A stretch of 64,000 nt of DNA from Corynebacterium sp. BD556 (GTDB taxonomy: Bacteria > Actinomycetota > Actinomycetes > Mycobacteriales > Mycobacteriaceae), in contig NZ_CP141643.1 in assembly GCF_038452275.1 (NCBI RefSeq), forward strand, positions 1,178,001 to 1,242,000, written 5' to 3'. The notes under the pieces are model-generated. The model was not told the DNA's origin, searched no databases, and saw only the letters and a list, made by a program, of their open reading frames with translations. The position numbers and the translations under genes are program-made. Each line of letters starts with the position of its first letter. Position 1 is the stretch's first letter. This document shows positions 57,030-64,000 of the stretch, one piece after another.

Positions 57030-58193
57030 TTAGCCCACGACTTCTGACTCAAATTCGGGGATGCGCTCCCCCACTCCGACCAATGCCGCGATGGCTGCCA
57101 CTGCGCGCGCGGCGGCTTTGCCGTCACCGTAGGGGTTTACCGCGTTCGCCATCGCTCCATACGTTGCTTCGGAATCAAGTAACGTCGTGACCTCGGCAAC
57201 AATACGTCCGCGATCTGTCCCGACAAGTTTCACCGTTCCGGCCACAACGGCCTCTGGCCGTTCGGTATTCTTCCTCATCACGAGAACCGGTTTGCCCAAA
57301 GAAGGCGCTTCCTCTTGCACTCCACCAGAGTCGGTCAGCACGAGATAAGCCCGGTTCATCAGTGCGGTGAACTGGTCGTACGGCAGTGGGTCGGTGATTA
57401 TTACGTTTGGCAGATCCTCCACCTCCGGCAGCACCGCGTCTCGCACCTTGGGGTTGAGGTGAAGCGGCAAGGCAAAGACGTGGTCAGGGTAGGCCTTGGC
57501 CAAATCCTGGACAGCACCGCCGATCTCTTTCATTGCTTCCAAGTTTTCGCGGCGGTGTGTAGTGACGAGCACCACGCGCTGATCGGTGTCGGCGAGGGAC
57601 CGAAGACGCTCATCAAAGAAGTCGACTTTCCACCGGGATGCGGCGATGAGGGCATCGATCACGGTATTTCCGGTGACCACGATGTCCTTGCTGCGGAAGT
57701 TTTCCCGTCGCAGGTTTTCGCGGGACTCGCTGGTCGGGGCAAGATGAAGGCTGGCCACCTGCCCGATGATTTTGCGGTTCGCTTCCTCCGGAAAGGGGGA
57801 AAAGATGTTACCTGTGCGCAGTCCAGCTTCGAGATGAACGACCTTGATCCCCCGGTGAAACGCCGCTAAAGCGGCAACCATGGCGGTGCTGGTGTCGCCC
57901 TGGGCGATGATCACGTCGGGATCTTCCGACTCAATAATTTCGTCTAGTCCGGCCATAGCGCGAGATACCAATTCATTTAGCGATTGTCCGGGCTTCATCA
58001 GCTCCATGTCGTGGTCGGGCGTAATCCCAAAGCGATTGTTTACCTGCTCAAGCATTTCCCGGTGCTGCCCGGTGGAGACGACAACAGTCTCAAACCTGTC
58101 ATCCTTTTGCAAAGCTGTGATGACGGGGGCGACTTTGATTGCCTCCGGGCGCGTGCCGTAGACAGTCATGATTTTGGGTTTGGGGGCGTGCAT
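57030..58193 (-). CDS. wecB: UDP-N-acetylglucosamine 2-epimerase, non-hydrolysing
   Basis: A 387-residue enzyme that converts UDP-GlcNAc to UDP-ManNAc, the substrate of WecC. Motifs: GTRPEAIKVAPVI near residue 14, GQHREMLEQV near 42, QGDTSTAMVAALAAF near 97, HLEAGLRTG near 118 and TDSGGVQEEAPSLGKPVLVMR near 287. Full length for the family. The 3' end lies 20 bp past the IS1249-type duplication. Start ATG complementary to 58191-58193. Confidence 0.95.
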   Translation of the reverse strand: MHAPKPKIMTVYGTRPEAIKVAPVITALQKDDRFETVVVSTGQHREMLEQVNNRFGITPDHDMELMKPGQSLNELVSRAMAGLDEIIESEDPDVIIAQGDTSTAMVAALAAFHRGIKVVHLEAGLRTGNIFSPFPEEANRKIIGQVASLHLAPTSESRENLRRENFRSKDIVVTGNTVIDALIAASRWKVDFFDERLRSLADTDQRVVLVTTHRRENLEAMKEIGGAVQDLAKAYPDHVFALPLHLNPKVRDAVLPEVEDLPNVIITDPLPYDQFTALMNRAYLVLTDSGGVQEEAPSLGKPVLVMRKNTERPEAVVAGTVKLVGTDRGRIVAEVTTLLDSEATYGAMANAVNPYGDGKAAARAVAAIAALVGVGERIPEFESEVVG

Positions 58194-58315
58194 AGAAACC
58201 TCGAAAAAGTAAAAAAGTTCGCTTAATTTCTTTTCAATGTTACGGGATTTTCAGTGGATTCACAGGGGAACCGTCGGTCGGCGTCGCCAAGCGTGTGTTG
58301 GGTACGATGGGGCGC

Positions 58316-58588
58316 ATGATTCAATTCGTTGTCGGCGCCGCCGCCGGGTACGTGTTCGGCACGAAGGCGGGCAGGAAGCGCTACCACCAAATCGTCGATG
58401 CCACTCGCGCCGTGGCGAATTCGCCGCTTACTCGACAGGTGGTCAGGTCGGGGCGCAAGGCCATCGCGGACAAACTCGATCCCGAGCCCCGCATGCGGGA
58501 AGTCAAAGATTCGCGAAAACGCGGCGCGGTAAGAGGCAAAGAACATTCCTCTGAGCAGGACCAAATTTTTGAGCCCGACACTGACTAA
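58316..58588 (+). CDS. YtxH-like small protein
   Basis: A 90-residue protein with a short N-terminal hydrophobic/glycine-rich segment (MIQFVVGAAAGYVFGTKAGRKRYHQI) that resembles YtxH-type general stress and membrane-associated proteins, followed by a charged tail. The function is unknown. The start is ATG 58316; an in-frame TTG/ATG further upstream at 58295 has no better ribosome site. It is convergent with ppx and divergent from wecB. Confidence 0.8.
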   Translation: MIQFVVGAAAGYVFGTKAGRKRYHQIVDATRAVANSPLTRQVVRSGRKAIADKLDPEPRMREVKDSRKRGAVRGKEHSSEQDQIFEPDTD

Positions 58589-58656
58589 AATCAACCTAAA
58601 ATCAACCGCGACCGCTGCTGCGCCAAAGCATTTGGGCTGCGGCGGTTTTCGTGTCG

Positions 58657-59595
58657 CTAGTGGCCCTCAAGCAAACTTGCGACGATCCCATCGAGAATGT
58701 CTTTCTCGCTGATGACCACGGATTGCAAGCCGGAGGATTCCGCTAGATCGAGGATTTCCTCCACGATGAGCGAGCCGGCTGCAATGACGTCTGCGCGGCC
58801 GGGGTGGATTACCGGGTTGGCGCGGCGCTCGTCGGCAGTTTGCTTGCGCAGGGTGCGTGTGGTGGTGCGCAATGCGTCGATAGGCAACTCCGACATGTGA
58901 ATGCGTTGCGGTTCGTACATGTCGAGTCCTTGGGTGAGGGCTGACAAGGTGGTGAAGGTGCCGGCGCAGCCGATGAAGGTGCGGGAGGCGTCGATAAGCG
59001 AGGCGACCTGCGTCAGCCTCTCGCGTACATAGGCGCGCGTCTGTGCGGTCTCGTCCTCGGTGGGCGGGTCGGACTGTAAGAAGCGCTCAGTCAACCGCAC
59101 GCAGCCCATGCGCGTGGAGATGGCGTCTTGTGCGGTGACGAACTCCGTGGAGCCGCCGCCTAAGTCGATGACGCAAAACGGGCCGCGTTGCGGGTCAAGA
59201 TCCGCCGTAGCACCAGCAAACGACAGTTTCGCTTCTTCTGCGCCGCTAATGACGTCGGCGTGTTTGCCCACTTCGACGCGGCTGAGCAGGGCGCGCGTCA
59301 TGGCGAAGAACTCATCGCGGTTTTTCACATCACGCATCGCGGACGTTGCCACCATACGCACCCTTTTGACCCCTTCGCGCACCATCTCATCGACGTATCC
59401 GGCAAGCGCAACCCTCGTGCGCTCAATCGCCTCGGGGGCAAGCTCACCTGATTCGTCGACGCCTTGACCCAAACGAACGATGGTGTTGCGGCGCGAAATC
59501 TCACTCAGGCTGCCGTCAGGGTTGACCTCAACGATGAGCAGGCGGATGGAATTGGTGCCGCAATCCACCCCCGCTACGCGCAGGGAATCAGTCAC
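58657..59595 (-). CDS. Ppx/GppA phosphatase (exopolyphosphatase)
   Basis: A 312-residue member of the ASKHA superfamily that releases phosphate from polyphosphate or converts pppGpp to ppGpp. The phosphate-1 loop is VDCGTNSIRLLIVEV near residue 9, phosphate-2 VIDLGGGSTEFV near 142, and IGCAGTFTTLSAL near 208. It is the short form (about 310 residues) typical of actinobacterial Ppx proteins. It overlaps the upstream DUF501 gene by 4 bp (59592-59595) and so is coupled to it. Confidence 0.92.
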   Translation of the reverse strand: MTDSLRVAGVDCGTNSIRLLIVEVNPDGSLSEISRRNTIVRLGQGVDESGELAPEAIERTRVALAGYVDEMVREGVKRVRMVATSAMRDVKNRDEFFAMTRALLSRVEVGKHADVISGAEEAKLSFAGATADLDPQRGPFCVIDLGGGSTEFVTAQDAISTRMGCVRLTERFLQSDPPTEDETAQTRAYVRERLTQVASLIDASRTFIGCAGTFTTLSALTQGLDMYEPQRIHMSELPIDALRTTTRTLRKQTADERRANPVIHPGRADVIAAGSLIVEEILDLAESSGLQSVVISEKDILDGIVASLLEGH

Positions 59596-60137
59596 TCCAG
59601 ATCCTCCCCTGCTTCCGCAAGCGAAATGCCAAGCTCATCAGTGGTGGGCCAATCGGCGGGGATGGCGGTGCCGCGCAGGTTGCCGTGCTCGGCGGCCAAA
59701 GCAGTTGCCTCCGTACCCAAACGGAAATGCTCAGGGCCTTTTGCCAGGGCGTAGGCAATGAGCACATGGAGGCACTTCACCCGCTCCGGCATACCACCGC
59801 CCGAAAAGTCCGTGCCGAGGTCCTCGATGGCGTTGCGCTCGGCAAGATAGTGCTCGTGGGCCCGCCGGTAATCAGCTTTAAGTTCAGGGTCTTTGGCCAG
59901 GCGGGACTCCATCCACTTCATCACCTGCGCAACCTCAAGCCGACTCGCCTCAGCGGTCAAGCGTGGGTCGGTGAGGTAATACAGGGTTGGGAAGGGGGTG
60001 CCGTCATCAAGCTTCGGCGCTGTTTTTAGCACCGCAGGCTGGCCATCGGGGGTGCGATAAGCAATGGCGAGCACCCCGCGCGGGGCGCGGCCGAGCTGCT
60101 CACGGACGATGTCAAGGTCGTGCTGGCTGACGGTCAT
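59592..60137 (-). CDS. DUF501 family protein
   Basis: A 181-residue conserved actinobacterial protein. It contains ARPRGVLAIAYRTPDGQP-like and FPTLYYLTDPRLTAEASRLE segments typical of DUF501. It precedes ppx and, in the usual corynebacterial order, follows ftsB and eno; here a formamidase gene lies in between. The function is unknown. Start ATG complementary to 60135-60137. Confidence 0.88.
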   Translation of the reverse strand: MTVSQHDLDIVREQLGRAPRGVLAIAYRTPDGQPAVLKTAPKLDDGTPFPTLYYLTDPRLTAEASRLEVAQVMKWMESRLAKDPELKADYRRAHEHYLAERNAIEDLGTDFSGGGMPERVKCLHVLIAYALAKGPEHFRLGTEATALAAEHGNLRGTAIPADWPTTDELGISLAEAGEDLE

Positions 60138-60152
60138 GGGGGCGATTTTACC

Positions 60153-60190
60153 GGGGCGGTTTTATTGGGGCGGTTTTATTGGGGCGGTTT
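60153..60190. repeat. Direct repeat of GGGGCGGTTTTATT (2.7 units)
   Basis: Units at 60153-60166 and 60167-60180 and a partial third at 60181-60190, directly upstream of the DUF501 start codon. It may act as a regulator-binding array or be a slippage-prone repeat. Confidence 0.8.
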
Positions 60191-60726
60191 GGCCAGCGAT
60201 GGCAGCTCCCGGCCACGCTGCGCAACCAGCAGGATAATCTTTCGAGTTTTTTGTTTCTTCCGGTTTAGGTTGACGGTTTGAATACTCCGCACACCCTATA
60301 CCGGGACCGCAACTCAATCCTGCTGCCCCTCCCAATCTCGTACAAACGCTTGACCCCAGCCGGTTTATCGAGCGCCCTCCTTCGCCCTCCGCGAGGTTGC
60401 CTGCCATAACGAGAAGGAAAAGCGAAGTCGCGAGGCGCTCGATGCGCTGACCGCTGACGCAACTGCGAATGGGCTGTACGAGGCGATACCCGTAAAGTAC
60501 GAAAGTGCCCTACAGCGGGCGTGCAACTCCGCTTCCCCGGCTCAAAGGAGCGGGGCTCGTGGCATAGCTGGACACTTGTTAGGCCCAACTATTCGCCACA
60601 GCAGCTCGCGCTCACATATGGTGAAGTGCCCCGTAACTCAGGTGAATAACACCACGTAAACGCAACCCTAATGACAATAACTTTCAATACAAACCTATCG
60701 TTGCGATATTGAGTAGGTTGGGGTGC
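60191..60726. other. Long intergenic region with a possible gene remnant
   Basis: No convincing gene. On the plus strand, 60351-60658 is open for about 100 codons and reads protein-like in its middle (EALDALTADATANGLYEAIP), but has no ATG or GTG start and no clear homology; it may be the remains of a coding sequence. On the minus strand only short readings without family character occur. The promoter of the formamidase gene should be near 60660-60720. Confidence 0.4.
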
Positions 60727-62115
60727 ATGGCTGATCACACCTACACACTAGATTCCTCCAAACCCTTCACCGACCAGGACGTTTTGGGCCACAACCGCTG
60801 GCACCCAGAGATCCCCGCGATCATCAACGTCAAGCCGGGACAGACAGTGCGCGCCGAGTCGCGCGAATGGTTCGACGGTTTCATCAAAAACGACGACTCC
60901 GCCGAGGACATCCTCCACGTCCCCTTCACCAAACCCCACCAGCTCACCGGCCCGTTCCGCATCGAGGGTGCGAAGCCGGGTGACCTGCTCGTCGTCGAGC
61001 TTCTCGACGTCGGCCCCCTCAGCGAATCCGACAACCCCGGCGAGCTTGCCGGCGAGGGCTGGGGCTACACCGGCATCTTCGCCGCGAAGCACGGCGGCGG
61101 CTTCCTCCACGAATACTTCCCCGACGCCTACAAGGCCATTTGGGACTTCAAGGACAACAAAGCGACCTCCCGCCACATCCCCGGCGTGTCCTTCGAAGGC
61201 ATGATCCACCCCGGCGTGATGGGCACCGCGCCCAGCCCGGAGCTGCTTGCCCGCTGGAACAAGCGCGAAGCGGCCCTCATCGCCACCGACCCGCACCGCT
61301 TCCCACCCTTGGCCGTCGCCCCGCAACCCATCGACGCTCTCCTTGGAACCTACGATGGCGGGGACGCCGAGCGGATCAAGCACGAAGCAGCCGTGTCCGT
61401 TCCGCCGCGTGAGCACGGCGGCAACATGGACATCAAAAACCTCACCGCCGGCAGCCGCATCTTCTTCCCGGTTTTTGTCGAAGGCGCCAACTTCTCCTTC
61501 GGCGACCTCCACTTCTCCCAGGGCGACGGCGAGATCACTCTCTGCGGCGCGATCGAAATGGGCGGCTACGTCGAATTTGCTGTAGACATCATTCCTGACG
61601 GGATGAATACCTACAAGATTGGTGGCGCGCCGGTCTTTGTCCCCGGGCAACAAGGCCCGAAGTACGACGACTACCTCACCTTCACGGGTATTTCCGTGAC
61701 CAATGAGGGCGAACAGCGCCACTTCGATGCTTTCTTGGCTTACCAAAACGCCGTCAAGAACTGCATTGATTACTTGACCACCTTCGGATACACGAAGGAG
61801 CAGGCCTTCCTGCTTCTCGGCGCCGCGCCCATCGAGGCCCACTTCTCCGCCGTTGTGGACTACCCGAACGCTTGCGCCACGTTGTACCTGCCCACCGAAA
61901 TCTTCGACTTCGACATCAAACCGTCGACGTCTGCACCGCACCAGATCCCGGACAACAAGCAAGCCCCGCACGCCGCGGCCTCAACCCTGTCTGAGGAAGA
62001 CATCGTCCGCTCAGTGCCGCAAGGCGACGACGAGCGCCTCGCGCTGGTGAAGAAACTTGCCGGCTCCGACGCCGTTTTGCGCAGCACCCACTTCAACGAA
62101 TGGCATAAGCACTAG
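60727..62115 (+). CDS. Formamidase (acetamidase/formamidase family)
   Basis: A 462-residue enzyme that hydrolyses formamide to formate and ammonia. The sequence follows the FmdA/AmdA family: opening HNRWHPEIPAIINVKPGQTV near residue 22, ILHVPFTKPHQLTGPFRIEGA near 62, GVSFEGMIHPGVMGTAPS near 155, HGGNMDIKNLTAGSRIFFPV near 232 and FSFGDLHFSQGDGEITLCGAIE near 257. Length suits the formamidase branch. Start ATG 60727 (an upstream in-frame start at 60709 has no better site). It is alone between ftsB and DUF501, which suggests recent insertion into a conserved backbone. Confidence 0.93.
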   Translation: MADHTYTLDSSKPFTDQDVLGHNRWHPEIPAIINVKPGQTVRAESREWFDGFIKNDDSAEDILHVPFTKPHQLTGPFRIEGAKPGDLLVVELLDVGPLSESDNPGELAGEGWGYTGIFAAKHGGGFLHEYFPDAYKAIWDFKDNKATSRHIPGVSFEGMIHPGVMGTAPSPELLARWNKREAALIATDPHRFPPLAVAPQPIDALLGTYDGGDAERIKHEAAVSVPPREHGGNMDIKNLTAGSRIFFPVFVEGANFSFGDLHFSQGDGEITLCGAIEMGGYVEFAVDIIPDGMNTYKIGGAPVFVPGQQGPKYDDYLTFTGISVTNEGEQRHFDAFLAYQNAVKNCIDYLTTFGYTKEQAFLLLGAAPIEAHFSAVVDYPNACATLYLPTEIFDFDIKPSTSAPHQIPDNKQAPHAAASTLSEEDIVRSVPQGDDERLALVKKLAGSDAVLRSTHFNEWHKH

Positions 62116-62131
62116 CCAGGGCTGAAGCCAA

Positions 62132-62166
62132 GCCGGCGCCCCCGGATTCCGGGGCGCCGGCTTGTT
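62132..62166 (+). terminator. Hairpin terminator after formamidase
   Basis: GCCGGCGCCCC pairs with GGGGCGCCGGC across a loop CGGATTCC (62132-62161), followed by TTGTTTT. It also ends the convergent ftsB transcript. Confidence 0.88.
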
Positions 62167-62169
62167 TTA

Positions 62170-62790
62170 TTACTGGAGGGGCTGTTCAGGGGCCGGGGGT
62201 TGTTCAGGGGCCGGGGGCTGTTCAGGGGCGAAAGGGATCTCCGGCGCCGGTGGCTGTTCAGGTTCTACGGGTTGGGGCGGCGAAGTGGCGTCGCCCGGTT
62301 CTTCCTCCGGCAGCTCACGCAAGCTGTCAAGCATCACCTGCGGCCATGTGCGGGTGTCGGGCACTTCGTCGGTGGTGATCGCCGGGTTTTGGGTCATGCG
62401 TGGGTCGATGATGCGCCACGCTGTCTCACCCGGTTCCATCAGCCCCAGGCGGCGGCGTGCCTCCTGCCTGATGTAGTCCTCGTCGTTGTATTTCTCGGCG
62501 TCTTTTTGCAGGTTGGCTTTTTCCCGCTCCAGCGCGGCGATCGAATCTTCGAGGCGGGCGATTTCGCTGCGGCCCTCGTAATAGTTGCGCAGCGGCACCG
62601 CCACGGCTGTGAGAACCACGACCAGCACGGCGATGAGGATGGCTGCGCTGGTGATGTCGCCTTGGAAGGGCAGTTTGCGCTTCTTTTGTTTGGCTTCTGC
62701 CCGGGCGCGGTCGCGGGAGGCGACCGGAACCTCCGTCGCTTTGCGGCGGGGGCGGCGGCTGGGCTGGGAACCTGAGGCGCGTGAGGACAT
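62170..62790 (-). CDS. Septum formation initiator, FtsB/DivIC family
   Basis: A 206-residue single-pass membrane protein of the divisome. A basic cytoplasmic N-terminus is followed by a membrane helix at about residues 46-66 (SAAILIAVLVVVLTAVAVPL), then a coiled coil (RSEIARLEDSIAALEREKA) and the conserved YNDEDYIRQEARRRLGLMEPGE motif. The C-terminus is a proline-rich tail with tandem PPAPEQ units. Start is ATG complementary to 62788-62790; an upstream in-frame start at 62838 is less likely. As in other corynebacteria it follows eno. Confidence 0.92.
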   Translation of the reverse strand: MSSRASGSQPSRRPRRKATEVPVASRDRARAEAKQKKRKLPFQGDITSAAILIAVLVVVLTAVAVPLRNYYEGRSEIARLEDSIAALEREKANLQKDAEKYNDEDYIRQEARRRLGLMEPGETAWRIIDPRMTQNPAITTDEVPDTRTWPQVMLDSLRELPEEEPGDATSPPQPVEPEQPPAPEIPFAPEQPPAPEQPPAPEQPLQ

Positions 62791-62976
62791 AGTGATTAGG
62801 CAGTCTAGTGCCTTGGAGGCAAGCGGCGGTGGTGGCACAGCGGTGTGGTGTATCTACCGTGTGGTTAAAGTGGATAAAGCTATCCCCCAACGCATCGCCA
62901 TGGTGCGGGGTCCCGAAACTTATAACGGCAATCTACAGGTGGGAAGAACAAACGACGGTAGCTACCGAGAGGAATC

Positions 62977-63015
62977 GGCCCTGCCTCTCCGCCATGAGCG
63001 GGAGAGGCAGGGCCG
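62977..63015 (-). terminator. Hairpin after eno
   Basis: CGGCCCTGCCTCTCC (62977-62991 region) pairs with GGAGAGGCAGGGCCG at 63001-63015 around a 9-10-nt loop. It lies 20 bp after the eno stop on the minus strand; no long T tract is seen. Confidence 0.7.
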
Positions 63016-63034
63016 AAAAGCTGAAGAAAAGTGT

Positions 63035-64000
<966 letters not shown>

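Noticed and set aside
60265-60588. 107-codon minus-strand frame in the long intergenic region
   Set aside because: Composition is low in typical coding signal and no motif was recognised; listed only as part of the intergenic region.
60748-61971. A 407-codon open frame antisense to formamidase
   Set aside because: Shadow of the formamidase gene, with no family character.

Overview
The window looks like a chromosomal segment of a Corynebacterium-type actinobacterium. Its backbone is fairly GC-rich and carries a gene order typical of that group: type I glutamine synthetase, CYTH-CHAD protein, GHMP kinase, RNB nuclease, RNase P RNA, RNase H/phosphatase, zinc-ribbon protein, Nif3, low-molecular-weight phosphatase, SURF1, tRNA-Val, DUF3052 and homodimeric aceE. 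At the far end it carries DUF501, Ppx, FtsB/DivIC and enolase. DtxR-like boxes, an IS1249-type element and an acyl carrier protein near aceE agree with this. The assignment rests on gene content and order; no species call is possible.

Layout. 1-15310: housekeeping genes. 15432-21095: aldehyde dehydrogenase with a small partner gene, then a four-gene siderophore-type ABC importer under two DtxR-like boxes. 21092-25847: serine hydrolase, a DUF4230 gene split by an IS256-type element that left an unusually long 25-bp target duplication, and an AbgT-family transporter. 25948-31344: a type I-E-like CRISPR array of 89 repeats with no cas gene in the window; its presumed leader end is cut off about 30 bp from the last repeat by nested IS debris. 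31377-34467: an intact IS3 element, an IS21-like remnant and a truncated second IS3 element.

34524-58193 is a surface-polysaccharide locus with less GC-biased codon use: five glycosyltransferase genes (one about 1,500 residues with three GT modules, one frameshifted in a G6 tract), a GT/hydrolase fusion gene split by IS3, an ABC-2 polysaccharide exporter pair, a DUF6270 protein, and WecC and WecB, which together make UDP-ManNAcA from UDP-GlcNAc. It is interrupted by a tRNA with a CAT anticodon, an IS21-like remnant, tRNA-Asn and an IS1249-type element. The parts suggest a ManNAcA-containing polymer exported by an ABC transporter. Several genes are broken, so the pathway may be altered or off in this strain.

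58316-64000 returns to backbone genes: YtxH-like small protein, Ppx/GppA, DUF501, a formamidase placed between backbone genes, FtsB/DivIC and the 3' part of eno. Three tRNAs, one RNase P RNA and several hairpin terminators were found. The most unusual items are the leader-less orphan CRISPR array, the 25-bp IS256-type duplication, and the modular polysaccharide locus with precisely reconstructable broken genes.
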